Shown: in pieces, positions 25,422 to 35,036 of the stretch | How the letters are laid out: every line of letters starts with the position of its first letter | Position numbering within the stretch: position 1 is the stretch's first letter | Position numbers and translations under genes: made by a program | Source of the DNA: Gemmatimonadota bacterium | GTDB lineage: Bacteria > Latescibacterota > UBA2968 > UBA8231 | DNA: 64,000 nt | Direction of reading: 5' to 3' | Assembly (NCBI GenBank): GCA_018660835.1 | Contig: JABJJN010000003.1 | Location: 90,620-154,619 of the forward strand | Notes under the pieces: model-generated | Told to the model about the DNA's origin: nothing | Seen by the model: the letters and a program-made list of their open reading frames with translations, nothing else | Databases searched by the model: none

Positions 25422-26846
25422 TCAGGCAAATTGGGCTGCGGCACCCATGCCCGCCGCATACCCACTCGACCATGCCCACTGAAAATTGAATCCCCCGAGC
25501 CGCCCCGTCACGTTGACGACCTCGCCACAGCAGTGGAGACCGGGCAGAAGGCGACTTTCGAGGGTACGGCGCTCGAGTTGGGCCAGAAGCACACCCCCCG
25601 CCGTGACTTCCGCCTTCTCATAGCCGTCGGTCCCTTGAAGTCTCAGATCAACCTGCGTCAGCGCCAAAAACAGTTGTCGTCGTCCACGCGTATCGATCTG
25701 CTTGACCTTGATATCGGGATCAAGGCCGGCCGCCCGGACGAGCCCCCCTACGAGGGCTCGGGGCAGGCGTGTCGACAGAGCGACGGCAAGATTCCGATCG
25801 CCCTGAGCGAAGAGATCCTTTGCCTGCGCCTCGAAGAGCTCTCTTGTAGGCGGCCGTGGTGTCAGTTTCGGTTGCAGACAGGCGCCGGGCGGCTTGGGTT
25901 GCCCTCTGTATTCGGACCAGACGCCGGCCGATTCGGAGAGACTCCAGAAGTCGGCGCGCAGGGTGACATCATCGGCGCCATCGAGAGCGCGCTGACAGGC
26001 GCCACTCACGTCGAAGGCAACGGGACCTGTCGCTCCTTTGTGCGTCACCAGAAGACTACCTGCGGCGCGCGCCAGGGGGCGATGGCGGGCACCGGACAGC
26101 TGTTCGGGCTCGACGCGTGTTGGCGACAAGGTCAGGACTGCGGCGACCGTTAACCCCGCCAGGCCTGCGAGGGGACCGTCCGGGTGGAGTCGCATCGACG
26201 TGAGGGCCGGCACAGGGGGCGCCATGGTGTGCCCGAGCTGGGCCAGTTGGGTCAGCCCGAAACCGCGCGAACCCGTCTTCGGCAGACTCTTGCCACCCGT
26301 CGCCAGAATCAGACGGTTTGCCTGCCATCTGCTCCCATCCGCGAGCGTCGCCGACCAGGAGAGAGATTCGGACGCTGGCGGGATGAGTCGGTCGACCTGG
26401 GCTGGGGCGATCAGAGGAATGCCGGCGTCTTCGACTGAGGCAAGCAGAGTCTGCAACACGTCACGCGCTTTGCCACTACACGGAAAAAGCTTGCCCAACG
26501 CCTCCTGTTGTAGCCGACACCCACGCGATTCGAAAAAGGTCCGAATCGACTCGACAGGGAATTCCCGCAGCAGTCCTTTCAGCACACGCGGTGTGTCCGT
26601 CTCGTAGTCACCCTCATCGACATGGCCATTGGACACATTGCAGCGGCCACCACCAGACACGAGGATCTTGAGACCCAGTCGCGCTTCATTGTTCAGCAGC
26701 ACGACATGAGGCGCATTGGCTGGCACATTTCGCCGACGACCGTCCGCGCCGATTGCACCGCGTGCCGCCAGAGCCGCAAACAGACCCGCTGCACCGGCGC
26801 CAACGACAAGGATGTCACAGTGATGGTCATCCTGGTCAGAGTTCAT
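25422..26846 (-). CDS. HI0933/YhiN-family FAD-dependent flavoprotein
   Basis: A 474-residue NAD(P)/FAD-dependent oxidoreductase. The N-terminal dinucleotide fold is VVGAGAAGLFAALAA. Family signatures follow: LKILVSGGGRCNVSN, LATGGKSLPKTGSRGFG, THKGATGPVAFDVSG and the C-terminal GRLGGFNFQWAWSSGYAAG. Relatives include the BaiN/YhiN proteins, whose physiological substrate is generally unclear. An in-frame insertion in the first fold after AALAARGAIG makes it longer than the usual ~400. The next gene on this strand, the LamG/CARDB protein, starts 39 bp downstream; co-transcription is possible but no functional link is evident. Confidence 0.92.
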   Translation of the reverse strand: MNSDQDDHHCDILVVGAGAAGLFAALAARGAIGADGRRRNVPANAPHVVLLNNEARLGLKILVSGGGRCNVSNGHVDEGDYETDTPRVLKGLLREFPVESIRTFFESRGCRLQQEALGKLFPCSGKARDVLQTLLASVEDAGIPLIAPAQVDRLIPPASESLSWSATLADGSRWQANRLILATGGKSLPKTGSRGFGLTQLAQLGHTMAPPVPALTSMRLHPDGPLAGLAGLTVAAVLTLSPTRVEPEQLSGARHRPLARAAGSLLVTHKGATGPVAFDVSGACQRALDGADDVTLRADFWSLSESAGVWSEYRGQPKPPGACLQPKLTPRPPTRELFEAQAKDLFAQGDRNLAVALSTRLPRALVGGLVRAAGLDPDIKVKQIDTRGRRQLFLALTQVDLRLQGTDGYEKAEVTAGGVLLAQLERRTLESRLLPGLHCCGEVVNVTGRLGGFNFQWAWSSGYAAGMGAAAQFA

Positions 26847-27071
26847 CGCTGCTGCTCACTCAAGATGGACGTCCCCGTTTGATGGGTGTTGGCGCGGCGA
26901 TGGGTGCTGGTAGGCGATGATTGCAGGGCGTTGAAGCAACTGCCCGCCAACAGGTTAGTCTGATCGGCACCGCCCGAGCAAGGTCTTGCACACCGTGGGG
27001 GTCGCCCTCTGGGGGCAGTGCGACTATCGTTGATGCCGGAAAAACCCTCACCTGGCGACAAGGTCAACCAA

Positions 27072-28496
27072 ATGAACAAGAAGGACGAACTCGGCGTCTT
27101 GATCGAAGACGGCGCGCAGGACTGGCAGATCTTTCAACGCGCAGCAGATGACACAGCATCCATCACCCTGTCTGGTCGCTGGGTCACGGGTGAATCCTTT
27201 ACGAAAGCCGTCGTCGTCGTCCGTCTCGTACGCGAAGCCGATGGCGAGGCCGTGACGCGCTCGCTGCAGTGGGTGCGCACACGCACGAGAAAGTCGGGTG
27301 CGAAGTCAGGCACCTGGAGCATCACCCTCGACGCAGTCCCTGCGGGCGGTCTCTATCGCCTTGAAACGGTCTTGCAGTTGAGCAACGGCCCTGTGGAATG
27401 GGGACAACGGGGCGACATGGTGCATCACCTCGGCGTCGGCGATCTCTGGATCATCGCGGGGCAGAGCAATTCCGAGGGCCACGGAAAATCACCCACACCG
27501 GACGCGCCGGAACTGGGCGTGCACGTCTTTCGGGCCCGCGGCGAATGGACTCTCGCATCTCACCCGTTGAATGATTCGACACAGACACAATATCTGCCGA
27601 ATCGCCTGGGCTCGAATCCATCTCACAGTCCGTGGCTCGTCTTCGCCAAGATCCTGAGATCCGAGCTGGGTGTGCCCATCGGCTTGATTCCCGCCGCCCT
27701 TGGTGGTTCGCCCCTGTCTGCGTGGACGCGGGGAGGCAAGAACAACCCATCCGGCGGAGTACTCTTCGACAACATGCTGCGTTACGCGGAGGATGCCCGT
27801 GCCAAACGTGTACGGGGCGTCGTGTGGTATCAGGGAGAATCCGATGCGGGTGGCGAGCAGCGTCGCGTGTATGCGCGCAACTTCAAGCATTTCGTTGCGG
27901 ATCTTCGCGCTAGTTTTGGCGACCGCGAGTTGCCCGTGATCACCGTGCAGCTGAATCGTGTCATGAGTGAACCGAGTACAGAAGGCGATGCCGGCTGGGA
28001 TGGCATGCGCGAGATCCAGCGTCAACTGGCGCAGTCAATGCGCAATGTCTTCCTCATCTCGACCATTGACCTGAATCTTTCGGACTCGATCCACACCAAC
28101 TCACTGGGTAATGTCACCATCGGCCAGCGCGCCGCGGCGACGGCCCTGGGCGGTGTCTTCGAGCGCGACGTCAAATTCCGTCATCCGAATTGTGTCACTG
28201 CAAAAAGGAAGACCGCACGCCGACTCGAGCTCCATTTCGATGACGTGGATGAGCGGTTGCACTTCGAGAATTTGATCCCCGCTGAGTTTCCCTTTGTCGT
28301 GCGCGATAAACAAGGCGATGTGCCTGTTGAAGGCTGGGCCATCCCGAGACCCGATCGTTTCGAGATTCGCTTACAGCGGAGTCTCGTCGGCAAAGCCGTC
28401 GTCATCGGCGCGCCGGGTACCTATCCCCCCTTCGTCGTACCTCAGGACGTGAGTGGTCATCGACCAATGCTCGGCTTCACACAGGTCGTGGAATGA
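27072..28496 (+). CDS. Sialate O-acetylesterase-like (SASA/CE6) carbohydrate esterase
   Basis: About 474 residues. A beta-sandwich-like N-terminal region (about 1-120) precedes an SGNH-type SASA domain: nucleophile block LWIIAGQSNSEGHG, GGSPLSAWTRGG, VVWYQGESD and the His block SDSIHTNSLGN. Such enzymes deacetylate sialic acids or acetylxylan. No signal peptide is visible, suggesting intracellular action on imported acetylated sugars. The start is uncertain: ATG 27072 has only a weak AAGG, and ATG 27033 is in frame. It overlaps the DASS transporter gene by ATGA, forming an operon with a transporter and a dehydrogenase. Confidence 0.86.
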   Translation: MNKKDELGVLIEDGAQDWQIFQRAADDTASITLSGRWVTGESFTKAVVVVRLVREADGEAVTRSLQWVRTRTRKSGAKSGTWSITLDAVPAGGLYRLETVLQLSNGPVEWGQRGDMVHHLGVGDLWIIAGQSNSEGHGKSPTPDAPELGVHVFRARGEWTLASHPLNDSTQTQYLPNRLGSNPSHSPWLVFAKILRSELGVPIGLIPAALGGSPLSAWTRGGKNNPSGGVLFDNMLRYAEDARAKRVRGVVWYQGESDAGGEQRRVYARNFKHFVADLRASFGDRELPVITVQLNRVMSEPSTEGDAGWDGMREIQRQLAQSMRNVFLISTIDLNLSDSIHTNSLGNVTIGQRAAATALGGVFERDVKFRHPNCVTAKRKTARRLELHFDDVDERLHFENLIPAEFPFVVRDKQGDVPVEGWAIPRPDRFEIRLQRSLVGKAVVIGAPGTYPPFVVPQDVSGHRPMLGFTQVVE

Positions 28497-29959
28497 TCGT
28501 TTCACGTCAGTCAGCTGGTCTGGTCGGTGGCTTGCTGCTATTTGCTCTGGCGTTGCTATTGCCGACACCTGCCGGGATGAGCCCCGTGGCGCAACGAGCT
28601 GCGGCGGTCACCCTGCTGATGGCCGTGTGGTGGATGACGGAAGCCATTCCGATTGCAGCGACGGCCTTCGTTCCCGCCGCACTGTTCCCCTTGCTAGGCA
28701 TCCTTGACGCCAAGGCGACGGCGGCAAACTACGGGCACAATTATGTGCTCATGTTTCTCGCCGGCTTTTTCATCGCTCGTGCCTTCGAGGTACATCAACT
28801 ACATCGGCGCATCGCCCTGAATCTGATCCATCGAATCGGTACCAGCAGACGCTTGATCATACTCTCCTTCATGCTCGCCACCGCGTTGCTGTCCATGTGG
28901 ATCGCCAATGTGGCAGTGACCTTGTTGATGTTGCCTATCGGCATGGCGATCGCATCCCGCGACGATGGCAAAGGGGGAGGCTTCGCTGTGGCGCTGATGC
29001 TTGCCATCGCCTACAGCGCCAGCATCGGCGGCACGGGGTCACTGGTGGGCACACCACCGAATATGGTTTTCGTCGGCATGGTGAAGACCATGTATCCGCA
29101 GGCGCCGGATGTGACCTTCGTCGACTGGATGGAGATCGGCATCCCCTTTGTGATATGTATGCTGCCCGTTACCTGGTTCTTTTTGACGCGCTCCTTTGGC
29201 GTCACAGGGAGCTTCTCTGGCAGCCGCGAAATTATCACCGGTGAACTGCAAGCCCTCGGGCCGATGCAACCTGGTGAGCAACGTGTATTAGGAATTTTTC
29301 TGCTCACGGGTCTCGGTTGGATCTTCCGTGATGTGTGGGCTGAAGCGATGGGTGTAGAGCATCTGGTCCACGATGCGACCGTCGCCGTCGCCGCCGCATT
29401 GGCACTGTTTGTACTGCCCGCCGGTGGCAGCGAGACAAAGGGGACCCGGCTGCTCGACTGGCAGCAGGCACAGACGGTACCCTGGGGCGTGGCCATGATC
29501 GTCGGTGGCGGTTATGCCATTGCCAAGGGCTTCGCCGCGACGGGACTGGCCACCTGGCTGGGTGGTGCGATGGCACCCATCGCCGCCTTGCCCGTGCCCG
29601 TCATCGTCCTGCTTGTGGTCCTGTTCATGACCTTCATCACCGAGATCAATTCGAATACAGCAACGGCGAGTATCTTCCTGCCCGTGTTGGCGACCATGGC
29701 CGCTGCAGGAAACACCCACCCTTTTCTCCTGATGATTCCCGCCACCTTCGCCTGCTCTTGTGCATTTATGCTGCCTTCAGGCACGGGACCCAATGCGGTG
29801 ATCTTTGGTAGTGGCCAAGTGACCATTCCACAGATGTCACGAGCGGGTTTGCGCATGAATCTCATTTCTGTGGTGGTATTGTCCATGATCATGGTGCTCT
29901 TCGTCATCCCCCTACTCAATATCTCAGGAACTGTTCCTGAATGGGCCATCCTTCCATGA
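28493..29959 (+). CDS. DASS (SLC13) family anion/dicarboxylate:Na+ symporter
   Basis: A 488-residue inner-membrane transporter with about 11-12 helices. Both inverted-repeat signature loops are present: SIGGTGSLVGTPPNMVF (first SNT-like motif) and FITEINSNTATASIFLPV (second SNT motif), which bind Na+ and carboxylate in VcINDY-type structures. The C-terminal half includes MLPSGTGPNAVIFGSG. Substrates of the family are C4-dicarboxylates, citrate or sulfate. Overlaps both neighbours by ATGA, so the three genes are translationally coupled. Confidence 0.93.
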   Translation: MIVSRQSAGLVGGLLLFALALLLPTPAGMSPVAQRAAAVTLLMAVWWMTEAIPIAATAFVPAALFPLLGILDAKATAANYGHNYVLMFLAGFFIARAFEVHQLHRRIALNLIHRIGTSRRLIILSFMLATALLSMWIANVAVTLLMLPIGMAIASRDDGKGGGFAVALMLAIAYSASIGGTGSLVGTPPNMVFVGMVKTMYPQAPDVTFVDWMEIGIPFVICMLPVTWFFLTRSFGVTGSFSGSREIITGELQALGPMQPGEQRVLGIFLLTGLGWIFRDVWAEAMGVEHLVHDATVAVAAALALFVLPAGGSETKGTRLLDWQQAQTVPWGVAMIVGGGYAIAKGFAATGLATWLGGAMAPIAALPVPVIVLLVVLFMTFITEINSNTATASIFLPVLATMAAAGNTHPFLLMIPATFACSCAFMLPSGTGPNAVIFGSGQVTIPQMSRAGLRMNLISVVVLSMIMVLFVIPLLNISGTVPEWAILP

Positions 29960-30933
29960 GTACGCAGGCAGTCGTTTTTTCCGGCGTGGATCAAGTCGAA
30001 ATCCAGCAGATCAACGTCCCCCCTCCCGCAGCGGGAGAAGTGCAGATTCAGACCCACTTTTCCAGCATCAGTTCAGGCACTGAGGGCTGGGCTCTGCACA
30101 ACGAGTTCACGTGGGCAGCGACACCCTTTCCAGCGGTTCCGGGCTATCAACGAGTCGGTACGATCACCGCCGTGGGAGCTGATGTCACAGGCTGGAAGGA
30201 GGGCGACGCCGTGATGGCGACCATGGGCAGTTGGACAGCCTCCCCCGTCCCCTTCTGGGGTTCACATGTGGGCACGGCCAATTCGAAACTCGAGCATCTA
30301 TTCCGTATGCCTGCCGGTGTGAATCCCGTGGACGCTGCGGCGACCGTCGTGATTCAGGTGGGATACAATGCCGCGTATCGCCCCTACATGGAGCCCGGTG
30401 ATTGGGTTGTCGTGTATGGCGATGGCCCCATCGGCCAGTTCGGCGCGCAGGCGGCACGCGCTCGTGGCGCCCGCACCATCCTTGTCGGCCATCGTCAGAT
30501 GCGCTTGGACGCAGCAGCAGCCCATAGTGCGGATCATGCCTTGCTCGAAGCGGCGGATACAGTCGAGCAGATACAGGCCCTGACGGGACAGCAACACGTA
30601 CCCATTGTCATCGACACCGTGCAGAGACCGCAGGTTCAGGCAGCTTACATGCCCCTGCTGGAGCGGGAACAGGGGCAGATCGTCTATTCAGGATTCTCAC
30701 CCGAGGATACCTGGGCGAGTATGGCGGATCTGCACAAGAGTGAATTGACGACGCACTATATCAGTGGCATCACGCGGCCGCGCATGGAGGCAACCCTCGA
30801 TCTGATCGCTGCCGGCGAACTGCGCCTGGAGCCCTTGATCTCACATCGGGTCAGCTATGAGCAGGCACCACAGATGTATCGGATGATCGATACGCGTTCG
30901 GAGCCCTTCCTGGGCATCCTTTTCGAGTGGTAG
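29956..30933 (+). CDS. MDR-superfamily zinc-type dehydrogenase, BchC-like subgroup
   Basis: A 325-residue medium-chain dehydrogenase/reductase. The N-terminal GroES-like domain includes SISSGTEGW in place of the usual catalytic-zinc Cys motif, and VPGYQRVGTITAVG. The Rossmann motif is YGDGPIGQFGAQAARARGA. The SGTE variant is seen in BchC-like and other zinc-independent or altered-site MDR proteins acting on sugars or polyols. The ATG at 29956 overlaps the transporter stop (ATGA); an upstream GTG/ATG at 29941 is less likely. Converges on the ABC gene with a gap of 3 bp. Confidence 0.88.
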   Translation: MSTQAVVFSGVDQVEIQQINVPPPAAGEVQIQTHFSSISSGTEGWALHNEFTWAATPFPAVPGYQRVGTITAVGADVTGWKEGDAVMATMGSWTASPVPFWGSHVGTANSKLEHLFRMPAGVNPVDAAATVVIQVGYNAAYRPYMEPGDWVVVYGDGPIGQFGAQAARARGARTILVGHRQMRLDAAAAHSADHALLEAADTVEQIQALTGQQHVPIVIDTVQRPQVQAAYMPLLEREQGQIVYSGFSPEDTWASMADLHKSELTTHYISGITRPRMEATLDLIAAGELRLEPLISHRVSYEQAPQMYRMIDTRSEPFLGILFEW

Positions 30934-30936
30934 CCC

Positions 30937-32775
30937 TCACGCGTCCGTCTCGCTCTGGGTCCCGTCACCACTCCAGAGTCTGCGCATCTCTTCATTTGTC
31001 TTGAGGAGATCTTCCAGTCCGCCAACCGCCTCGATCTTGCCGTCCTTCAATACAATGATCTGATCTGCATGGCGCAGCGCAGGGCGTCGATGCGACACGA
31101 CGAGACAAGTGGTTTGCCGCTCGGTGCTGGCTGAGCTCGCGTCCTGACCTGTGCCTGGACTCGAGCTTTGGCCCGGCCCGCGGCGCTCAAACATCCGCCG
31201 CCAGAGCCGGCTTTCGGTGTCGACGTCGAGGGCACTCGACAGATCGTCAAAAACAAACAGTTCCGGATCACGCACGAACATGCGAGCCGCCGCAACACGC
31301 TGCATCTGGCCACCTGAGAGTCGCACACCCTTGGGCCCGACGACGGTGTCGAGGCCCTTGTCGAATTCCGTCAGATCCTCTTCGAGTACGGCTGAGTACA
31401 TCGCCCGCTCCAGCTCGCCCTCCACCTGGGGCAGTCCCATGAGCAGATTGTCTGTCAGTGACGCACTGTAGAGCCAGGGCACTTGCGGTGTGTAGGCAGA
31501 GCGTGGCGGTACGAAGAAATTGGCGGGATCTTCGATGTGCTTGCCATTCCAGATGATCTCTCCCTCATCCCTGGGCAGCAAACCCAGAATCGCGCGCAGA
31601 AGCGTCGTCTTCCCGGAACCAATGCGACCCGTGATCACCGTAAAGGAGCCTCGCGGCATCTCGAGATCGATACCCGTTACCCCATTTTCAGATCCTGGGT
31701 AGTGGTAGCCGAGGCCACGAACCGAGAGATGTTCGAGTCGATCCGGCGACGAGCGCTCAGGGCGCTCCAGCTGGGGGGTGTCCTCGTCGACATAGATCGG
31801 CCCATGCTCGACCAGATCCGTCTCGGGTGCACCCTGCATCACGCGCTGCATGCGTTCGAAAGAGACACCGAGCTGACGAAAGCGTGCTGTCGTGGATCCG
31901 AACATCCACGTCATTTCCGCCAGGCCAGGCAAGTAATAGACAAACAGGGCAAAGTCACCCACCGTAAATTCGCCAGCCCGCATCGACTGAGCCGCGAGGA
32001 TCATGATCACCGCCGTGCCGATGCTGACGGCATTGCGGAAAACCGAATCCATACATTGCTCGAAGAGTCGGTCGCGTAGTGCTGCCTTTGGTCGTCGTCG
32101 GTTCAGCTCAGAGAAGTGGTCGATCATCGACTGTTCAGATGTCGACACTTTGACCGCCTGCACTGCGCCAAATAACTCGCCGATAAAACCAGTTACGTGT
32201 CCCGCCGTTTCACGTGCTGCTTTCCGATACGCGGCGATACGCATGCGCATGAAATAGACAACGCCCATGACAGCAAGGATCGGCACGAGACTCACCATCG
32301 TGATGTACGGATTGATCCACATCATGATGGCGATGGACAGGACGCCATTGACGATGGAGGCGATCCAATCGTTGAGGCGCAGGGGAAACCAGCGGACCTC
32401 ATCCACGTCTCCCCGGAAGCGACTGATCGTCTCCCCTGCCGAACTCTCGAGGGCTTGAGCGCCTGGCAGTTTGAAGATGCGACCGAGCAGATTTTTCTGC
32501 AGCAGGGCGGCGATGCGATACTGCAGCGGCACATGTGTAAACACGGTGAAGAAGATCCCGAAGAGCCGCCCAAAACCTCCGGCCACGAGCAGCACGACCA
32601 TCGCCGTCAGGCCGATCCGTGCAGGGGCGTCACCGGTGATGTGATTGAAGAATTCCCGATTGACCAAACCGGGCACCTGGAAGGAGAGAAAGATCAGAAC
32701 GATGCCGGCCATGTTGCCGATCCACCACTTGGTCACATAGCGAATCGTGGAATAGACGCCTTCCCAGGTCTTCAT
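30937..32775 (-). CDS. ABC exporter half-transporter (TMD-NBD), subunit with non-catalytic Walker B
   Basis: A 612-residue type IV ABC half-transporter: six helices in residues about 15-320, then an NBD. Walker A is ITGRIGSGKTT, the signature is a canonical VRLSGGQMQRVA, Walker B reads LFVFDDLSS with Asp where the catalytic Glu should be, and the H-loop is VVSHRR. An acidic, Ser-rich insertion sits between the D-loop and the H-loop. It overlaps the partner gene by ATGA, so the two form a heterodimer in which this subunit's own ATP site is degenerate. The substrate is unknown; drug, lipid or peptide export are family possibilities. Confidence 0.93.
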   Translation of the reverse strand: MKTWEGVYSTIRYVTKWWIGNMAGIVLIFLSFQVPGLVNREFFNHITGDAPARIGLTAMVVLLVAGGFGRLFGIFFTVFTHVPLQYRIAALLQKNLLGRIFKLPGAQALESSAGETISRFRGDVDEVRWFPLRLNDWIASIVNGVLSIAIMMWINPYITMVSLVPILAVMGVVYFMRMRIAAYRKAARETAGHVTGFIGELFGAVQAVKVSTSEQSMIDHFSELNRRRPKAALRDRLFEQCMDSVFRNAVSIGTAVIMILAAQSMRAGEFTVGDFALFVYYLPGLAEMTWMFGSTTARFRQLGVSFERMQRVMQGAPETDLVEHGPIYVDEDTPQLERPERSSPDRLEHLSVRGLGYHYPGSENGVTGIDLEMPRGSFTVITGRIGSGKTTLLRAILGLLPRDEGEIIWNGKHIEDPANFFVPPRSAYTPQVPWLYSASLTDNLLMGLPQVEGELERAMYSAVLEEDLTEFDKGLDTVVGPKGVRLSGGQMQRVAAARMFVRDPELFVFDDLSSALDVDTESRLWRRMFERRGPGQSSSPGTGQDASSASTERQTTCLVVSHRRPALRHADQIIVLKDGKIEAVGGLEDLLKTNEEMRRLWSGDGTQSETDA

Positions 32776-34565
32776 GACAGCACCTGCGACAGGCCCGTCT
32801 TCAGCAGCCCACTGAAACGCGAGTCGGGGTCAGCGGCGAGCGTTTCTCGCTCGCCAAATTCGGCAATGCGCCCGTCATCGAGAATGATGATATCATCGGC
32901 GCGCTGAACCGTCGCCAGACGGTGAGCAATGATGATTCCCGTGCGTCGCGCCAACAGGTGTTCTACAGCGAGTTCGATGCGCGCCTCGGTTGCCGGATCG
33001 AGCCGGGATGAGGCCTCGTCAAGGATGACAAGCCCGGGATCCTTCAGAAAGACGCGCGTAAAGACCAGCAGCTGTGCTTCACCGGCGGACAGTCCACCGC
33101 CGCCACTGGCCAGGTGCGTGTCGAGTCCATCTGACATGGTCGAAAACCAATCTGACAGACCCATTGTGTTGATCACGTCGAGGATGTGATCATCTGGCAC
33201 ATCCTTGGCAAAGAAGGTCAGATTGTCGCGCACCGTGCCACGAAACAGCTGCACACTCTGGGTGACGATTCCCACCCTCTGGCGCAGGTCCCAAGGTGCC
33301 ACGTCGCGCACATCGGTGCCACCAATTCGAATCCTTCCCTCCTGCACGTCGTAGAGACGGAACAGCAGGCGCGAAATCGTTGTCTTGCCGCTCCCGGTGC
33401 GGCCCAGCAGACCAACCACGCGATTTGGCTCGATATGCAGGTCGACCTGCTTGAGAATCAGGTCTTCCGGGTCGTAACCAAAACTCACCTGATCGAGATC
33501 GACGCCGAGGGGTACGCCTTTGGCGATGCTCCCTTGCACCTGAGGCTGGTCACCACGATCAGTGGGCGCGAACGGCGCGCCCTCGACAACGTCGATTGTG
33601 CTCAACTCTTGTCGCAGGTGATCCACCCGAGTGATGCTGGCACTGGCTCGTTGAAAATCCTCCAGTTCTCTGGTGATCTGTTCGAGGGGCCTAAAGAGGA
33701 TATCCGTGTACCAGATCACCATGAAGACAGTTCCCACTGTCATCTGCCCCGACTGATACAGCAGGTATCCACCACCGAGGCCGATGATGTGCCCCAACAC
33801 ATGCAGCCCACCCGTCAAACCCCACAAGCGCACATTGCGCAGTCCCGCGACGCGTTCGGTACGCAAGCGACGACCGGCGTGATCATAGAGCAGATTCATG
33901 GAGTGCTCCTGACCGCCATTGGCGCGGATGTCTTCCGTCCCAGACAGGTGCTCTTCCAGAAAGCCGAAGAGCCCGGCACTCGCTTCGCGCGCCTCCTCCC
34001 AGGCAGGAACGGCCGTGTTGCGCATCATAGCCAGGCCAAAGACCGTGAGGAAGGCATACACAGCCAGGGCCGCGCCAAGACGCCAGTCTTCGTAGAAAAG
34101 CACACCGAGGACGCCGGCGAGGAGAAAGAGATTACCCACGATCCGCACGGTGAATTGAGAGAAGAAATTCGCCAGGTGTCCCACGTCGCCGTCGACGCGT
34201 TCGATCATCTCACCTGGGGTGCGCTTGTTGTGGAAAGCCATGTCGAGGCGCAGACAGTGCAGGGCCAGATCTTCGCGCAGTGCATTGGTCGCAGTCCAGG
34301 CGAGTCTCTCGCTCAGATAGCGAGCGCCGATGGCCAGTACTTGCTGGCCCACGGCGATGGCGAGGAAGAGAAATCCGGCGCGCAACACGAGATCGAGAGA
34401 GGTCTCGGATCGAGCCGCATCGATAAACCCGCGCATGATCTGCGGATTGAGGATCTGCAGGCCGATGCTGGAGAACAGCAGCGTCGCCAGAGAACCGACG
34501 AGTCTCTTGTGGGGGAGCACGTAGCTGGCGAGCAGCTCGCGCAAACGATTGCGTTTTGGGGGCAT
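32772..34565 (-). CDS. ABC exporter half-transporter (TMD-NBD), partner subunit
   Basis: A 597-residue partner of the preceding entry. The six-helix domain occupies about 15-330. In the NBD, Walker A is LLGRTGSGKTT, Walker B is LVILDEASS with the catalytic Glu intact, the H-loop is IIAHRL, but the signature is degenerate (GGLSAGEAQLL instead of LSGGQ). With the partner's canonical LSGGQ and missing Glu, exactly one composite ATP site is competent, as in TM287/288- or BmrCD-type exporters. The start ATG follows AGGA. Transcribed first of the two, divergent from the GH20 gene across about 190 bp. Confidence 0.93.
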   Translation of the reverse strand: MPPKRNRLRELLASYVLPHKRLVGSLATLLFSSIGLQILNPQIMRGFIDAARSETSLDLVLRAGFLFLAIAVGQQVLAIGARYLSERLAWTATNALREDLALHCLRLDMAFHNKRTPGEMIERVDGDVGHLANFFSQFTVRIVGNLFLLAGVLGVLFYEDWRLGAALAVYAFLTVFGLAMMRNTAVPAWEEAREASAGLFGFLEEHLSGTEDIRANGGQEHSMNLLYDHAGRRLRTERVAGLRNVRLWGLTGGLHVLGHIIGLGGGYLLYQSGQMTVGTVFMVIWYTDILFRPLEQITRELEDFQRASASITRVDHLRQELSTIDVVEGAPFAPTDRGDQPQVQGSIAKGVPLGVDLDQVSFGYDPEDLILKQVDLHIEPNRVVGLLGRTGSGKTTISRLLFRLYDVQEGRIRIGGTDVRDVAPWDLRQRVGIVTQSVQLFRGTVRDNLTFFAKDVPDDHILDVINTMGLSDWFSTMSDGLDTHLASGGGGLSAGEAQLLVFTRVFLKDPGLVILDEASSRLDPATEARIELAVEHLLARRTGIIIAHRLATVQRADDIIILDDGRIAEFGERETLAADPDSRFSGLLKTGLSQVLS

Positions 34566-34754
34566 ATGAGTCCTGGGTTCCGCCTGGCAGGAATTCCTCT
34601 ATACATGTGGAACAGTGTCAAGCGTGGCCCTGGGACGATTGGAGCCGCTGGAAGGCGACCTCACGGCCACCTAACTTCCCAGTGCGGGAAAGATACGGGC
34701 AATCGCCCTGCAAGTCCTCAACCACCGACTCCCCCGAATCGAAAGCCCATCTCG

Positions 34755-35036
34755 ATGCGCCCATTGACCCTCATCCTTGGAATCTGCCTGCTGTTAGCTG
34801 CCACCCATCGAGCCCGGGCGGCTGATCAGATCGTCGGCATTCATCTGCTCTCCTGGACGTCAGACTCGCTGCTGGTGGAACTGGGCAAGACGATTCCCAC
34901 GCTCGCCGACCAGGGAATCAACCTCATCTTCCTTGAAGTCGACTACAGCTTCGAGTTTGAGTCCCATCCGGAGCTTTCGCCAGGGATCACAGCTCATCAC
35001 CCGGCAGGGCGCACGACGCTTCGCCGAGATTTGTGA
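34755..35036 (+). pseudogene. GH20-like beta-hexosaminidase, N-terminal fragment before a frameshift
   Basis: This reading frame gives a signal peptide (LTLILGICLLLAATHRARA) and the start of a GH20 TIM barrel (IVGIHLLSWTSDSLL, INLIFLEVDYSFEFESHPEL). After SHPELSPG it goes out of frame and stops at 35036. Dropping one G from the GGG at 34983-34985 restores the reading GSQLITRQGARRFAEIC, continuous with the next entry. So this is the 5' end of that gene, disrupted by one extra base, either a real mutation or a homopolymer error. A longer open frame running upstream is antisense to the ABC gene and is not coding. Confidence 0.8.

Noticed and set aside
33186..34754. Long open frame on the plus strand joined to the GH20 signal peptide
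   Set aside because: It is antisense to the ABC transporter gene 32772-34565, whose motifs are unmistakable. Only the part from ATG 34755 has a signal peptide and GH20 similarity.
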